This document shows, piece by piece, positions 7,384 to 15,645 of a stretch of DNA of 30,890 nucleotides. This DNA comes from an uncultured Lachnospiraceae bacterium (GTDB taxonomy: Bacteria; Bacillota; Clostridia; Lachnospirales; Lachnospiraceae), in assembly GCA_910586705.1 (NCBI GenBank), contig CAJUJK010000039.1, forward strand, positions 1 through 30,890, read 5' to 3'. The translations under genes and the position numbers were made by a program. Positions within the stretch are counted from its first letter, which is position 1, and the number at the start of each line of letters is the position of its first letter. The notes under the pieces were generated by a model. It had not been told where the DNA came from and made no database searches. It saw only the letters and a program-made list of their open reading frames with translations.

Positions 7384-7734
7384 TTACTCCGCCCATTCAT
7401 CACCCTCGCATCTGCAAATGAAGTCAAAGTGCATACTGTCAAAATGGTCATACGGATAGTCCTCTCCATCCTGACTTAACACCAGCCCGTCGCAGTCCAT
7501 CCTCTCATTGATATAGGCGAGGGTATCGTGAATGCCGCTGATTCTCGCATTTTGAACCATGCCCGCCACGATCTCTTTTTGGTCCGGCGTCAAAGAACCG
7601 AGAAACTGGTTGACTTCCCTGTTGTCCTCGATCTGCGGATAGCCGGTTCCCCTGATCCATGCCGCTTCCACAGCGTCCTTCCTCTCAGCCAGCCCGTCAA
7701 TAAACGCTTTGTATTGTTCCAAACCCTTACTCAT
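7384..7734 (-). CDS. Small uncharacterised acidic protein (116 aa)
   Basis: This is a soluble, acidic protein with no signal or membrane segment. Visible features are LTPDQKEIVAGMVQNARISGIHDTLAYI (about residues 48-75), which looks helical, and a C-terminal stretch rich in Asp, Phe and His with CRCEG near the end. I believe it resembles a DUF6547-type family, but I cannot verify this and give no function. GGGAGG at good spacing supports the ATG at 7734. It lies 43 nt after recU and in the same direction, so it may share the recU promoter. Confidence 0.7.
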   Translation of the reverse strand: MSKGLEQYKAFIDGLAERKDAVEAAWIRGTGYPQIEDNREVNQFLGSLTPDQKEIVAGMVQNARISGIHDTLAYINERMDCDGLVLSQDGEDYPYDHFDSMHFDFICRCEGDEWAE

Positions 7735-7777
7735 ATCCCGTTTCCTCCCTGTGACTCAAATCAATGCATTTCTCACG

Positions 7778-8314
7778 CTATTCTACCCGGTCCTCCAGAT
7801 CTTTCTGGATCATATCCAGATACGGCACCAGAATCCCGTGCTTCTTCGGCAGCACATATTCCGGGTTCAGCTCGTCAAAACGGAAACTCTTGCGCCCTCC
7901 CTCCTTCGCCCGGTCCCAAAAATAGCGCAACATCTCATAAGGAAGATAATAAAAGAGATCCTTGTGGGAATAATAAATAAGAAAGAAGGCGATCCCCTTC
8001 TGTTTCTCGAACTGTCCCATAAATTCCACCTGATGCTCGTGGATATTCTGCAGGGAAAAGGTATCGACAGCGCATTCCTTGGCGTCAAAACAGACGGGAA
8101 TCCCTTGCACCGCGCCGATGTAGTCCACCGTGCTCTTCTGGTCAAAGTAGGCGAGCGTGATATGGCGGCTGTCCTTGTCGATATTGATCGGCGTAATGGG
8201 CGTTGGCACCTTCTGGATTAGTGCCAGCCCGTTTTCCAGATATTTTTCATTTGTACGGTTGATCAGATCCTCCAAAGTGGAGCCGCGCAGCCCGCGGGAG
8301 TTCCATGTCGCCAT
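7778..8314 (-). CDS. recU: Holliday junction resolvase RecU
   Basis: The 178-residue protein matches RecU, the Firmicutes enzyme that cuts four-way junctions during recombination and repair. Signatures are the N-terminal RGLRGSTLEDLINRTN, VPTPITPI, the active-site segment STVDYIGAVQGIPVCFDAKE (61-80), and SLQNIHEHQ (87-95). Asp64 and Lys79 match known catalytic residues. The acidic residue before the lysine is Asp77, where the Bacillus subtilis enzyme has Glu, a conservative change. The ATG at 8314 follows GAGG. It has its own promoter at 8361-8389. In many Firmicutes recU pairs with a penicillin-binding protein gene; that partner is not here. Confidence 0.92.
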   Translation of the reverse strand: MATWNSRGLRGSTLEDLINRTNEKYLENGLALIQKVPTPITPINIDKDSRHITLAYFDQKSTVDYIGAVQGIPVCFDAKECAVDTFSLQNIHEHQVEFMGQFEKQKGIAFFLIYYSHKDLFYYLPYEMLRYFWDRAKEGGRKSFRFDELNPEYVLPKKHGILVPYLDMIQKDLEDRVE

Positions 8315-8360
8315 CTTAATCCTCGTTCCGAAGGGGGCTCTTGCCTGTTCTTCTCACACC

Positions 8361-8389
8361 AGTATACTCCCATTGAAAGAGATTGGCAA
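8361..8389 (-). promoter_or_regulatory. Sigma-A promoter upstream of recU
   Basis: On minus, TTGCCA (8389-8384) and TATACT (8366-8361) are spaced 17 nt. Each box matches the consensus at five of six positions. It lies about 47 nt upstream of the recU start, in the 122-nt gap after the pseudouridine synthase gene, which separates recU from the upstream transcript. Confidence 0.75.
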
Positions 8390-8436
8390 GAACAAATGTT
8401 CTGATTTTGCAATTTCAATAAAAGCATCTGTCCCGC

Positions 8437-9471
8437 CTAATTCAAATGCGAGACACACCTAAAACTCTCCGGCACTTCACAGACAAAAGTGCGCCCGCTC
8501 AAATCCGCAAAAGGCTCGTCGAGCGGCGGGAACACCACCTTGTAGGCGTGTAAAAGCTGCGACTGTACGCCGTACCTGCGGTATTTCTCATTCCACGCCC
8601 TATCCCCGTACTTGTAATCCCCCAGAAGCGGATGACCGATGCCTGCCAGATGCGCCCGGATCTGATGGGGCTTTCCCGTGATCAGCTCCACCTCCAGAAG
8701 CGTCTTATCCTGTTCGATGCGAAGTGGTTTATACTTTGTCTGGATCAACCGTCCGTCCCGGTCGGAAACAGTTTTCTCTGACCGTATCATCACCCTGTTT
8801 TTCTTCTCGTCCTTGACCAGATATCCCTCGATCAGCCGCTCTTCCGTAATATGCCCTTTTACGTAGAGCTGATAATATTTATGAAGGGTCCGGTCCTTCA
8901 AAAGCGCACTCAGAAGCTGCGCCCCCTGAAGGGTTTTGGCGCAGAGCACCATGCCGCTCGTATTGCGGTCAAGGCGGTTGCAGACGGAAGGTTTGTAAAA
9001 GGAAAGATCTGTCTCAGACAGCTCCCCTTTTTCAAGAAGGTAGCCGGTCAGCCACTCATTCAGAGAAAGATCCGTTTTCTCTGCTTTCTGGGACAGTATG
9101 CCCGCGGGCTTATCCGCAATTAGGATATGGTCGTTCTCATAGATAACCTGAATACCAGAGAGCGTCCCGTATGCCTGTTGATAATAAGCAGCGCTTTTCT
9201 CCGCCCCCGCACTGGCTAAACCGTCATTTTCCGCAGACTGGTCAGACTGCCCTCCCATAAATTTGTGGAGCGTTTCCTGCGCGAAGAAAATTTTCACGCA
9301 GTCTCCCACGGCAGTCTTTTCGCTGCCGTCCGCCTTCCTGTCATTCAGGGTGATATTCTTTTTTCTGAGCATTTTATGGAGGAAGCCGTTGCCCGCGTTT
9401 GGCAGAATACGCTGCAGATACTTGTCAAACCGCTGTCCCGCTTCCCTCTCCGTGATTGTTGCCTGATACAT
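8437..9471 (-). CDS. RluA-family pseudouridine synthase
   Basis: The enzyme isomerises selected uridines in RNA to pseudouridine. An S4 RNA-binding domain lies at about 12-66 (RFDKYLQRILPN, FLHKMLRKKNITLND). The catalytic domain runs from about 105 to the end, with VCNRLDRNTSGMVLCAKT holding the catalytic Asp168, and ELITGKPHQIRAHLAGIGHP later. This layout is that of the RluC/RluD group, which act on large-subunit rRNA, but the target site cannot be read from sequence. A linker at about 72-100 rich in Gln, Ser and Ala joins the domains. GAGG precedes the ATG. It is last in a likely transcript with the membrane protein and the dehydrogenase upstream. Confidence 0.92.
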   Translation of the reverse strand: MYQATITEREAGQRFDKYLQRILPNAGNGFLHKMLRKKNITLNDRKADGSEKTAVGDCVKIFFAQETLHKFMGGQSDQSAENDGLASAGAEKSAAYYQQAYGTLSGIQVIYENDHILIADKPAGILSQKAEKTDLSLNEWLTGYLLEKGELSETDLSFYKPSVCNRLDRNTSGMVLCAKTLQGAQLLSALLKDRTLHKYYQLYVKGHITEERLIEGYLVKDEKKNRVMIRSEKTVSDRDGRLIQTKYKPLRIEQDKTLLEVELITGKPHQIRAHLAGIGHPLLGDYKYGDRAWNEKYRRYGVQSQLLHAYKVVFPPLDEPFADLSGRTFVCEVPESFRCVSHLN

Positions 9472-9537
9472 AATACCTCGCCTGTTTTCTCAAACGCTTC
9501 AGCACTGTAATTACCCAACGCCTCATACAAAAGGAGG

Positions 9538-10113
9538 TCAGATGGAAATGTCATACAGCAGGTTGATGATCCCTTCCCGCTCTTTGTGATCTTCCACCTG
9601 CATCTCCGACAACCGACTTAGTCGGTCAATATATTTGTCTTCTTGAGAAAAAACTTGAACCGCCACATTTTTGATCCCCTCCTGCACAAGCATCTGCTCC
9701 AGATGTTTTTCCGCCTCCCGGCAGTCGCAGGAAGGATTTTCTGTCATGCCGCAGAGTATACCGCCCTTCAATGCCATATGGCTCAAGGGGTAATTCTTCT
9801 GGTAGGAGGTAAAATACATATCGTAAAAGACGGTCATCGAGCCGTCTTCATAAGAAACCAGTTTTTCGTGCAGCGCGTCGCTGCAGCCTTTGGCACGCAG
9901 GAAAAGGATAAAGTTCACCGCGCTCTTGCAGGCGGGCAGACAGCCCAGAACCGCCACGATGGTGAGCAGGTTTTTGTTGGAGCCGGTTCTTATGATTCCC
10001 GAAATATACAGAGCTGCGGAAATGGAAAAGAAAAGGACGGTCCGAAGAGCCGTGTATTTTTTACGATTGTTCAGATAGCCGAACGCACCTTTTGGTACAA
10101 GTAAATTTTTCAT
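9538..10113 (-). CDS. Uncharacterised two-helix membrane protein (191 aa)
   Basis: I do not recognise the family. Two hydrophobic segments at about residues 24-41 and 49-72 suggest a hairpin in the membrane, with a basic N terminus (KNLLVPKGAFGYLNNRKK) and a cytoplasmic C-terminal domain of about 115 residues. That domain has alternating strand-like segments (GSMTVFYDMYF) and a CDCRE cluster near residue 130. GGAGA lies upstream of the ATG. It follows the dehydrogenase gene by 27 nt and precedes the pseudouridine synthase by 66 nt, so the three are probably transcribed together. No function can be inferred. Confidence 0.75.
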   Translation of the reverse strand: MKNLLVPKGAFGYLNNRKKYTALRTVLFFSISAALYISGIIRTGSNKNLLTIVAVLGCLPACKSAVNFILFLRAKGCSDALHEKLVSYEDGSMTVFYDMYFTSYQKNYPLSHMALKGGILCGMTENPSCDCREAEKHLEQMLVQEGIKNVAVQVFSQEDKYIDRLSRLSEMQVEDHKEREGIINLLYDISI

Positions 10114-10140
10114 AAAATATTCTCCGTTTGATGGATCACA

Positions 10141-10941
10141 TCACATGATCTTCGCTTTTGTTCCGGCGTGGTCCACAGTCTCTGGCTGCGGGCGGAAACA
10201 TTTTATCATCACATTCTGCACGCTCTGGGTTGACAGGTACAGAAGTTTTATGGGCAGACCGCAGGTGGAAACGCTTTTTCCGATTTTGCAGTCCTCGATC
10301 GCCTTCTTCACGACACAGGCCGTTTTCGCCATGGTCAGTCTCTTTAACGCCCCGAACCCGGACATACCTTCGTAGGCGTGGGCGAGAAACGGCGTGTTGA
10401 CAGGTCCGGGACAGACGGCAGTCACTGTGATGCCCCGCCCGCGAAGCTCCTGCCCCAGCGCGCGGCTCAGGGAGTACACATACGCCTTGGATGCGGCATA
10501 GACGGCAAATGCGCTCTGGGGGACAAAGGCAGCCCCGGAGGAAACCTGTATCAGCTTGCTGCCGCTTTTCATGTAGGGCAGACAGAGCATGGTCATGCGG
10601 GTCAGCGCCGTAATGTTTAACTGGATCATGGCGTCGATCTCCTCTTTGCTTTGTCTGGCAAAAAATTTATGGCTGCCGGTTCCCGCACAGTTGACCAGCA
10701 CCGTAATTTTCGGATTCCGTATGGCAAGCACTTCCTCAAACTGTTTCAAGGCGGTTTCATTCGTCAGATCAATCACGATGACCCTCGCTCTGGTCTGCAT
10801 GGCGTCCGACAGTTTTTCCAGTGGCTCCCTGCTTCGCGCCAAAAGCCATATCTCGTCCGTTTTGCCAAGACACCTGTCCAGTTGTACGGCAAACTCCCAC
10901 CCCATTCCGGAAGAAGCGCCCGTGATAATAGCGATATTCAT
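10141..10941 (-). CDS. Short-chain dehydrogenase/reductase
   Basis: A 266-residue classical SDR. The nucleotide-binding TGASSGMG is at 7-14, VNCAGTG replaces the usual NNAG region, and the catalytic Ser and YAASK are in VSSGAAFVPQSAFAVYAASK. CPGPVNTPF follows, as usual. LARSR after the second strand suggests NADP preference, which is inference. The substrate cannot be told. The C terminus has an extra hydrophobic and basic stretch (LPIKLLYLSTQSVQNVMIKC) that may touch the membrane. I chose the ATG at 10941, with GGGGGTG just upstream; the frame extends to 11031 but that part crosses the promoter and is not family-like. Confidence 0.9.
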   Translation of the reverse strand: MNIAIITGASSGMGWEFAVQLDRCLGKTDEIWLLARSREPLEKLSDAMQTRARVIVIDLTNETALKQFEEVLAIRNPKITVLVNCAGTGSHKFFARQSKEEIDAMIQLNITALTRMTMLCLPYMKSGSKLIQVSSGAAFVPQSAFAVYAASKAYVYSLSRALGQELRGRGITVTAVCPGPVNTPFLAHAYEGMSGFGALKRLTMAKTACVVKKAIEDCKIGKSVSTCGLPIKLLYLSTQSVQNVMIKCFRPQPETVDHAGTKAKIM

Positions 10942-10967
10942 ATGCACCCCCATGCGTCTCACTCTGT

Positions 10968-10995
10968 GATTTAGTGTACCACTTTTGACTGTCAA
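10968..10995 (-). promoter_or_regulatory. Likely promoter of the dehydrogenase transcript
   Basis: On minus, a perfect TTGACA (10995-10990) is followed after 16 nt by TAAATC (10973-10968), a weak -10 box. The -35 region is part of TTGACTGTCAA, a 5-1-5 palindrome (10985-10995), so a regulator could bind there. The location about 27 nt upstream of the start codon fits. Confidence 0.5.
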
Positions 10996-11102
10996 CCGCA
11001 AACAATTACTTTTTGACGAATAGGGAATCACTTTTTCAAAAAAATCGTATCAGATTCCACAAAAGATAAAGAAAAAAACTATCATCTTTCGTGAATATGA
11101 TG

Positions 11103-11108
11103 TATAAT
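11103..11108 (+). promoter_or_regulatory. -10 box upstream of glgC
   Basis: A perfect TATAAT lies 32 nt before the glgC start codon in a 199-nt divergent gap. No good -35 box stands 16-18 nt upstream of it, so the promoter may need an activator. AAAAGGAGG is an excellent ribosome-binding site for glgC. Confidence 0.55.
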
Positions 11109-11140
11109 TTTTATAAATTGTAAAAAGGAGGAAATCGAAT

Positions 11141-12349
11141 ATGGCAAAAGAAATGATTGCAATGCTTCTTGCCGGCGGACAAGGCTCACGTCTGTATACG
11201 CTGACCGAGAAACTTGCAAAACCGGCTGTTCCATTCGGCGGAAAATACCGAATCATCGACTTTCCGCTGTCCAACTGTGTCAACTCAGGCATTGATACGG
11301 TGGGAATCCTGACCCAATATCAGCCACTCGTGCTGAACGAATATATCGGCAACGGGCAGCCTTGGGATCTTGACCGCCTGTACGGAGGTGTACACGTACT
11401 GCCGCCCTACCAGAAATCCGGCGGTTCAGACTGGTATAAAGGAACGGCAAACGCAATTTACCAGAATATATCGTTTATTGAGCGTTATGATCCGAAATAT
11501 GTCATTATTCTTTCCGGCGACCAGATCTGTAAACAGGATTACAGTGATTTTCTGGAATTCCACAAGGCGAAAAACGCGGAGTTCAGCGTGGCGGTTATGG
11601 AAGTTCCGTGGGAGGAGGCGCCCCGTTTCGGTCTGATGGTTGCGGACGAAAACGATAAGATCACAGAATTTCAAGAGAAACCGAAGAATCCCAAATCCAA
11701 TCTCGCTTCTATGGGTATCTACATTTTTAACTGGGATATCCTGAAAAAGTATCTGGAGGAGGACGAGGCGGACCCGAACTCCGAAAACGACTTTGGCAAC
11801 AACATTATCCCGAACCTGCTGCGTGACAACAGGCAGATGTACGCTTACCATTTTAACGGCTACTGGAAAGACGTGGGGACGATCCACTCCTTATGGGAGG
11901 CGAATATGGAAGTTCTGGACGCGGAGCAGAGCGGCATCGACCTGTTTGACGAAAGCTGGAAAATCCACAGCCGCAACACTGGCATGACCGGTCATAAGAT
12001 CAGCGCGGGCGCGGTGGTGGAAAACACCATGGTTGCCGACGGTTGCCGGATCAAAGGCGAGGTAAAGCACTCGATCCTCTTCGCCGGCGTAAAAGTGGAC
12101 GCAGGCGCGGTGGTGGAGGATGCGGTTGTTATGGGCAATACGACGATCAAATCCGGCGCGGTGGTGAAACACTGTATCGTTTCGGAGAATGTGACGATCT
12201 GTGAAAACGCTGTGGTGGGCGCAATGCCAAGCGACTCCGAGGACGGCGTGGCAACCATAGGTTCCAACCTTACGATTGGTGAAAATGCGGTGGTCGGTCC
12301 GAATGCCATCGTGAGAAATGACATGAAAGGCGGTGAAGAACAATGGTAA
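11141..12349 (+). CDS. glgC: Glucose-1-phosphate adenylyltransferase GlgC
   Basis: The 402-residue enzyme makes ADP-glucose from glucose-1-phosphate and ATP, the committed step to glycogen. The N-terminal nucleotidyltransferase domain has LLAGGQGSRL (9-18), PAVPFGGKYRIIDF, the active-site segment SGDQICKQDY (125-134) with the catalytic Asp127, and FGLMVADENDKITEFQEKP. The family usually has GDHIYKMDY; here His, Tyr and Met are replaced, with the aspartate kept. The C-terminal third is a left-handed beta-helix of hexapeptide repeats (GAVVENTMVADGCRIKGEV and following). Its stop codon overlaps glgD by 7 nt, which indicates translational coupling. Confidence 0.96.
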   Translation: MAKEMIAMLLAGGQGSRLYTLTEKLAKPAVPFGGKYRIIDFPLSNCVNSGIDTVGILTQYQPLVLNEYIGNGQPWDLDRLYGGVHVLPPYQKSGGSDWYKGTANAIYQNISFIERYDPKYVIILSGDQICKQDYSDFLEFHKAKNAEFSVAVMEVPWEEAPRFGLMVADENDKITEFQEKPKNPKSNLASMGIYIFNWDILKKYLEEDEADPNSENDFGNNIIPNLLRDNRQMYAYHFNGYWKDVGTIHSLWEANMEVLDAEQSGIDLFDESWKIHSRNTGMTGHKISAGAVVENTMVADGCRIKGEVKHSILFAGVKVDAGAVVEDAVVMGNTTIKSGAVVKHCIVSENVTICENAVVGAMPSDSEDGVATIGSNLTIGENAVVGPNAIVRNDMKGGEEQW

Positions 12350-13485
12350 AATCAAATATAAGTGCACTGGGCATCATTTTCCCGAACAGTTACGACGCGC
12401 TGGTTCCTGAACTGGTGAATGTGCGTTTGATGGCTTCCATTCCCTTTGCCAGCCGTTACCGCATCATCGACTTCATTTTATCCGGCATGACAAATTCCGG
12501 CATCGGAAATATTTCCGTGATCGTGAATAAAAACTATCATTCCCTGATGGACCATCTCGGTTCCGGGCGCGAATGGGATCTGGTACGCAAAAACGGCGGC
12601 TTACATATCTTCCCTCCCTTTGCGGAAAAAGAGGCGAAGCCTTACGTGGGGCGCGCCAGCGCACTGGCAAACATTCTGGACTTTTTACGCGATGCCAAGG
12701 AAAAATATATTATCATGTCCGACACAAACATGGTGGTGAACTTTGATTTCCACGCTATGCTGCAGACACATATCGAGAACGAGGCGGATATGACGCTCGC
12801 TTACTGTGAACAGCCGATTCCAAACGGATTTATAAACGCCAAAAATGACGGCAGAAGCTTTTACTATACCTTTGACATTGAAGGCGACCAGCTCAAAAAG
12901 ATCTACATCAATTCCAAGGAGGAGGGCGTCAAGAACCTCTCCATGAATATTTTCATCATCAACCGGGATCTTCTGGTGGAGATGGTGGATAACGCATTGC
13001 TGCGCGGACAGGAATTCTTTATGCGCGATGTGCTGATGCCGCAGATCAATAAGCTGAATGTGAAAGCCTACAAATATACCGGCTATGTAGGGTTCATCTC
13101 AGATATGAAGAGCTATTTCGATGAGAATATGAAGCTGCTGGACGACTACAATCTGGATTCACTCTTTGCAGGCTCTCCCGTCTACACGAAGATCAGGGGA
13201 GACCATCCGACCCACTACATCAACGGGTCAAAGGTGCAGAATGTGATGGTGGCTTCCGGGTGCATCATCGAAGGGGATGTGGAAAACAGCGTGATTTTCC
13301 GTGGCGTCAAAGTGGCAAAAGGCGCAACGGTAAAGAACTGTATTCTGATGCAGGATACCGTCGTGGAGGCGGGCGCAAACATCGAATATCTCATCACGGA
13401 CAAGGATGTGAAAATTTCAGCCGGAAAAGAGATGAAGGGAACAGATACCTTCCCTGTTTATATCGGAAAATCCCAGACCGTCTGA
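12343..13485 (+). CDS. glgD: GlgD, regulatory partner of ADP-glucose pyrophosphorylase
   Basis: The 380-residue protein is a paralogue of GlgC with the same two-domain plan: FASRYRIIDFILSGMTNSGIGN corresponds to the substrate region (split here as RYRIIDF and TNSGIGN), and a beta-helix runs from about 285 to the end. The nucleotide-binding GGxGxRL is missing and the SGDH motif is SDTNMVVNFD (126-135), so it should not catalyse alone. In Firmicutes GlgD joins GlgC and changes its activity. It starts inside the last codons of glgC and is followed by a strong terminator, so the pair forms a two-gene operon. Later glycogen genes are elsewhere. Confidence 0.94.
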   Translation: MVKSNISALGIIFPNSYDALVPELVNVRLMASIPFASRYRIIDFILSGMTNSGIGNISVIVNKNYHSLMDHLGSGREWDLVRKNGGLHIFPPFAEKEAKPYVGRASALANILDFLRDAKEKYIIMSDTNMVVNFDFHAMLQTHIENEADMTLAYCEQPIPNGFINAKNDGRSFYYTFDIEGDQLKKIYINSKEEGVKNLSMNIFIINRDLLVEMVDNALLRGQEFFMRDVLMPQINKLNVKAYKYTGYVGFISDMKSYFDENMKLLDDYNLDSLFAGSPVYTKIRGDHPTHYINGSKVQNVMVASGCIIEGDVENSVIFRGVKVAKGATVKNCILMQDTVVEAGANIEYLITDKDVKISAGKEMKGTDTFPVYIGKSQTV

Positions 13486-13501
13486 GTGTTTTACAAAATT
13501 T

Positions 13502-13541
13502 CGTCCCGCAGATGCTTCACACAGCCTGCGGGACGTTTTTT
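13502..13541 (+). terminator. Rho-independent terminator of glgCD
   Basis: A perfect 10-bp GC-rich stem (13502-13511 with 13526-13535), a 14-nt loop and six T (13536-13541) directly after it. It lies 16 nt after the glgD stop and just before the convergent end of the radical SAM gene. The minus reading lacks a T run, so it acts mainly on the plus transcript. Confidence 0.92.
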
Positions 13542-13544
13542 GCC

Positions 13545-15554
13545 CTATTTTTTCTTCTTGTGCACGTTGCGGATTGTCTTTTTCTTGCGGATCTCGGAAT
13601 CTGTGCGGTGACTGCCGATTTTTGTCCGGCTCTTCTCCTGCCGGCTCTTCCGGATTTCTCCTGCTCTTCCACCGCCTACGCCTGTCTGTCTCATGTTTTC
13701 CCGACCGCGTCCTCTCCCGCCGGCATTTCTGTCGTCCGCTTCTGTTCCTCTCACGTTTCCCGTCTTCCGCGGGCGTATCAGGCATTTTTTGTCAAAGCCG
13801 ATTAAGTCTTCCCTTCCGCCCTTTATAAGCGCCTCCATGACCAGCTCGTAGTTGTTGGGATTCCGATACTGGATCAGCGCCCGCTGCATCGCCTTTTCGT
13901 GGGGATTGCGGCAGACGTACACCTTTTTGCCGTCCCGCGGATCAATGCCCGTATAGTACATGACGGTGGACACCGTGGAGGGCGTCGGATAAAAATCCTG
14001 CACCTGCTCCGGCATATACCCGAGATCCCGCAGATACTCCGCAAGCTCGATCGCCTCTTTCAGCGTGGAGCCGGGATGGGAGGACATCAGATAAGGCACA
14101 AGGAACTGTTTCTTTCCGAGCTGTTCATTGAGCCTGTTGTATTTTCTGACAAATTTTTCATAAACTTCTTTCCGCGGTTTCCCGAGGTATTGCAGTACCC
14201 TGTCCGAGATGTGTTCCGGCGCCACTTTCAGCTGACCGCTGACGTGATGTTCCACCAGTTCTTTGAAAAAAGAGTCGTCCGAGTCCGCCATCAGATAGTC
14301 AAAGCGGATGCCCGAGCGGATAAATACTTTTTTTACGCCGGGCAGCGCCCGCAGTCTGCGAAGAAGCGCCAGATAATCAGAATGATCCACCTCCAGATTG
14401 GGACATGGTTTCGGGAAAAGGCACTGTCTGTCTTTGCAGACGCCCTGCGTCATCTGTTTCTGGCAGGAAGGATGTCTGAAATTGGCGGTGGGACCGCCCA
14501 CGTCGTGGATATAGCCCTTGAAATCAGGCTCCTGTATCATCTGCTGTGCTTCCCGCAAAATGGATTCGTGGCTTCTGACCTGCACCGTCCTGCCCTGATG
14601 GAAGGTCAGCGCACAGAAATTACACCCGCCGAAACACCCTCTGCTGCTGACAAGCGAGAATTTGATTTCTGAGATCGCGGGCACACCTCCCGCCTCCTCG
14701 TAGGAGGGATGGTAGGTGCGCATATAGGGAAGGTCATAGACGGCGTCCATCTCCTCTGTGGTCAGCGGCGGCTGTGGCGGATTCTGTACCACATACACGC
14801 TGTTCGGATAGGGCTCCACCAGTGTTTTTCCCGTAAAGGGATCGGTGTTTTTATACTGGATCTGAAAACTTTCGGCATACTTTTCCGGGTGTGCTTTCAT
14901 CTCCTCGTATGCCGGCAGTTCCACCGGTTCATAAATGCCGCTGATATTTTTCGTTTTATAGACGGTTCCCGGAATAAAGGAAATGTCCTTCACAGCTATT
15001 CCGCTGTCTAAAGCCTCCGCTATCTCTACTATAGACTTTTCGCCCATGCCGTAGGAAATCAGATCTGCCTGGGAATCCAGCAGGATCGAACGCTTAAAGC
15101 TGTCCGACCAGTAGTCGTAGTGCGCCATCCGCCTGAGGCTTGCCTCAATACCGCCGATGATCACCGGCACATCCTTGTATACCCGGCGGATCAGGTTGCC
15201 GTAGACCACCGTGGCGTGATCGGGTCTTTTATAGGGCTCTCCGCCCGGGGTGTAGGCGTCTGTCGGACGGTGTTTTCCCGAGACGAAATAGTGATTCACC
15301 ATGGAATCCATGTTGCCGCCGGACACGAGAAAGGCAAGTCTCGGGCGTCCCAGAACGGTGATGCTGTTCTCATCTTTCCAGTCCGGCTGGGGGATGATCC
15401 CCACGCTGTAGCCGTGCGCCTCTAAAACCCTGCTGATGATGGCGTGCCCGAAGGACGGGTGGTCCACATAGGTGTCCCCGATCACATAGACAAAATCAAG
15501 CTGGTCTATGCCCTGCGCTTCCATATCCTGTCTGGAAATCGGTAAAAATCCCAT
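13545..15554 (-). CDS. YgiQ-type radical SAM protein
   Basis: The 669-residue protein matches the YgiQ family, radical SAM enzymes of unknown reaction. An N-terminal domain (about 1-290) carries MGFLPISRQDM, DTYVDHPSFGHAII and VIIGGIEASLRRMAHYDYW. The iron-sulfur motif CFGGCNFC gives Cys307, Cys311 and Cys314 in the CxxxCxxC order of radical SAM proteins. Further on are LKVAPEHISD and the family-typical DFYPTPSTVSTVMYYTG. Residues 596-669 form a tail rich in Arg, Lys and Gly that is low in complexity and ends in four lysines; it may bind RNA or be disordered. AAGGAGG precedes the ATG. The gene follows the HAD gene by 91 nt. Confidence 0.9.
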   Translation of the reverse strand: MGFLPISRQDMEAQGIDQLDFVYVIGDTYVDHPSFGHAIISRVLEAHGYSVGIIPQPDWKDENSITVLGRPRLAFLVSGGNMDSMVNHYFVSGKHRPTDAYTPGGEPYKRPDHATVVYGNLIRRVYKDVPVIIGGIEASLRRMAHYDYWSDSFKRSILLDSQADLISYGMGEKSIVEIAEALDSGIAVKDISFIPGTVYKTKNISGIYEPVELPAYEEMKAHPEKYAESFQIQYKNTDPFTGKTLVEPYPNSVYVVQNPPQPPLTTEEMDAVYDLPYMRTYHPSYEEAGGVPAISEIKFSLVSSRGCFGGCNFCALTFHQGRTVQVRSHESILREAQQMIQEPDFKGYIHDVGGPTANFRHPSCQKQMTQGVCKDRQCLFPKPCPNLEVDHSDYLALLRRLRALPGVKKVFIRSGIRFDYLMADSDDSFFKELVEHHVSGQLKVAPEHISDRVLQYLGKPRKEVYEKFVRKYNRLNEQLGKKQFLVPYLMSSHPGSTLKEAIELAEYLRDLGYMPEQVQDFYPTPSTVSTVMYYTGIDPRDGKKVYVCRNPHEKAMQRALIQYRNPNNYELVMEALIKGGREDLIGFDKKCLIRPRKTGNVRGTEADDRNAGGRGRGRENMRQTGVGGGRAGEIRKSRQEKSRTKIGSHRTDSEIRKKKTIRNVHKKKK

Positions 15555-15622
15555 TTTCTCCTCCTTATTCTTCTTTCCCCGAAGATGAGAAATCCGACAG
15601 TGACTGCCGTAACGACAATCAC
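15506..15622 (-). CDS. Possible small single-helix membrane peptide
   Basis: A frame between the HAD and YgiQ-like genes encodes about 38 residues from a GTG at 15622, or a few more from CTG at 15634. It reads as a hydrophobic helix (VIVVTAVTVGFLIFG) followed by ERRIRRRK, the pattern of a one-pass membrane peptide. There is no ATG and no convincing ribosome site for GTG; AAGGCGG lies upstream of the CTG. The last third overlaps the YgiQ-like gene in another frame. It may be chance. Confidence 0.18.
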   Translation of the reverse strand: MIVVTAVTVGFLIFGERRIRRRKWDFYRFPDRIWKRRA

Positions 15623-15645
15623 GTATACAATCAGAAAAGTCCGCC

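Noticed and set aside
7284..7469. A 61-codon frame overlapping the end of the 116-residue gene and reaching the lipoprotein start
   Set aside because: It lies in another frame of a better-supported gene and lacks a ribosome site or domain.
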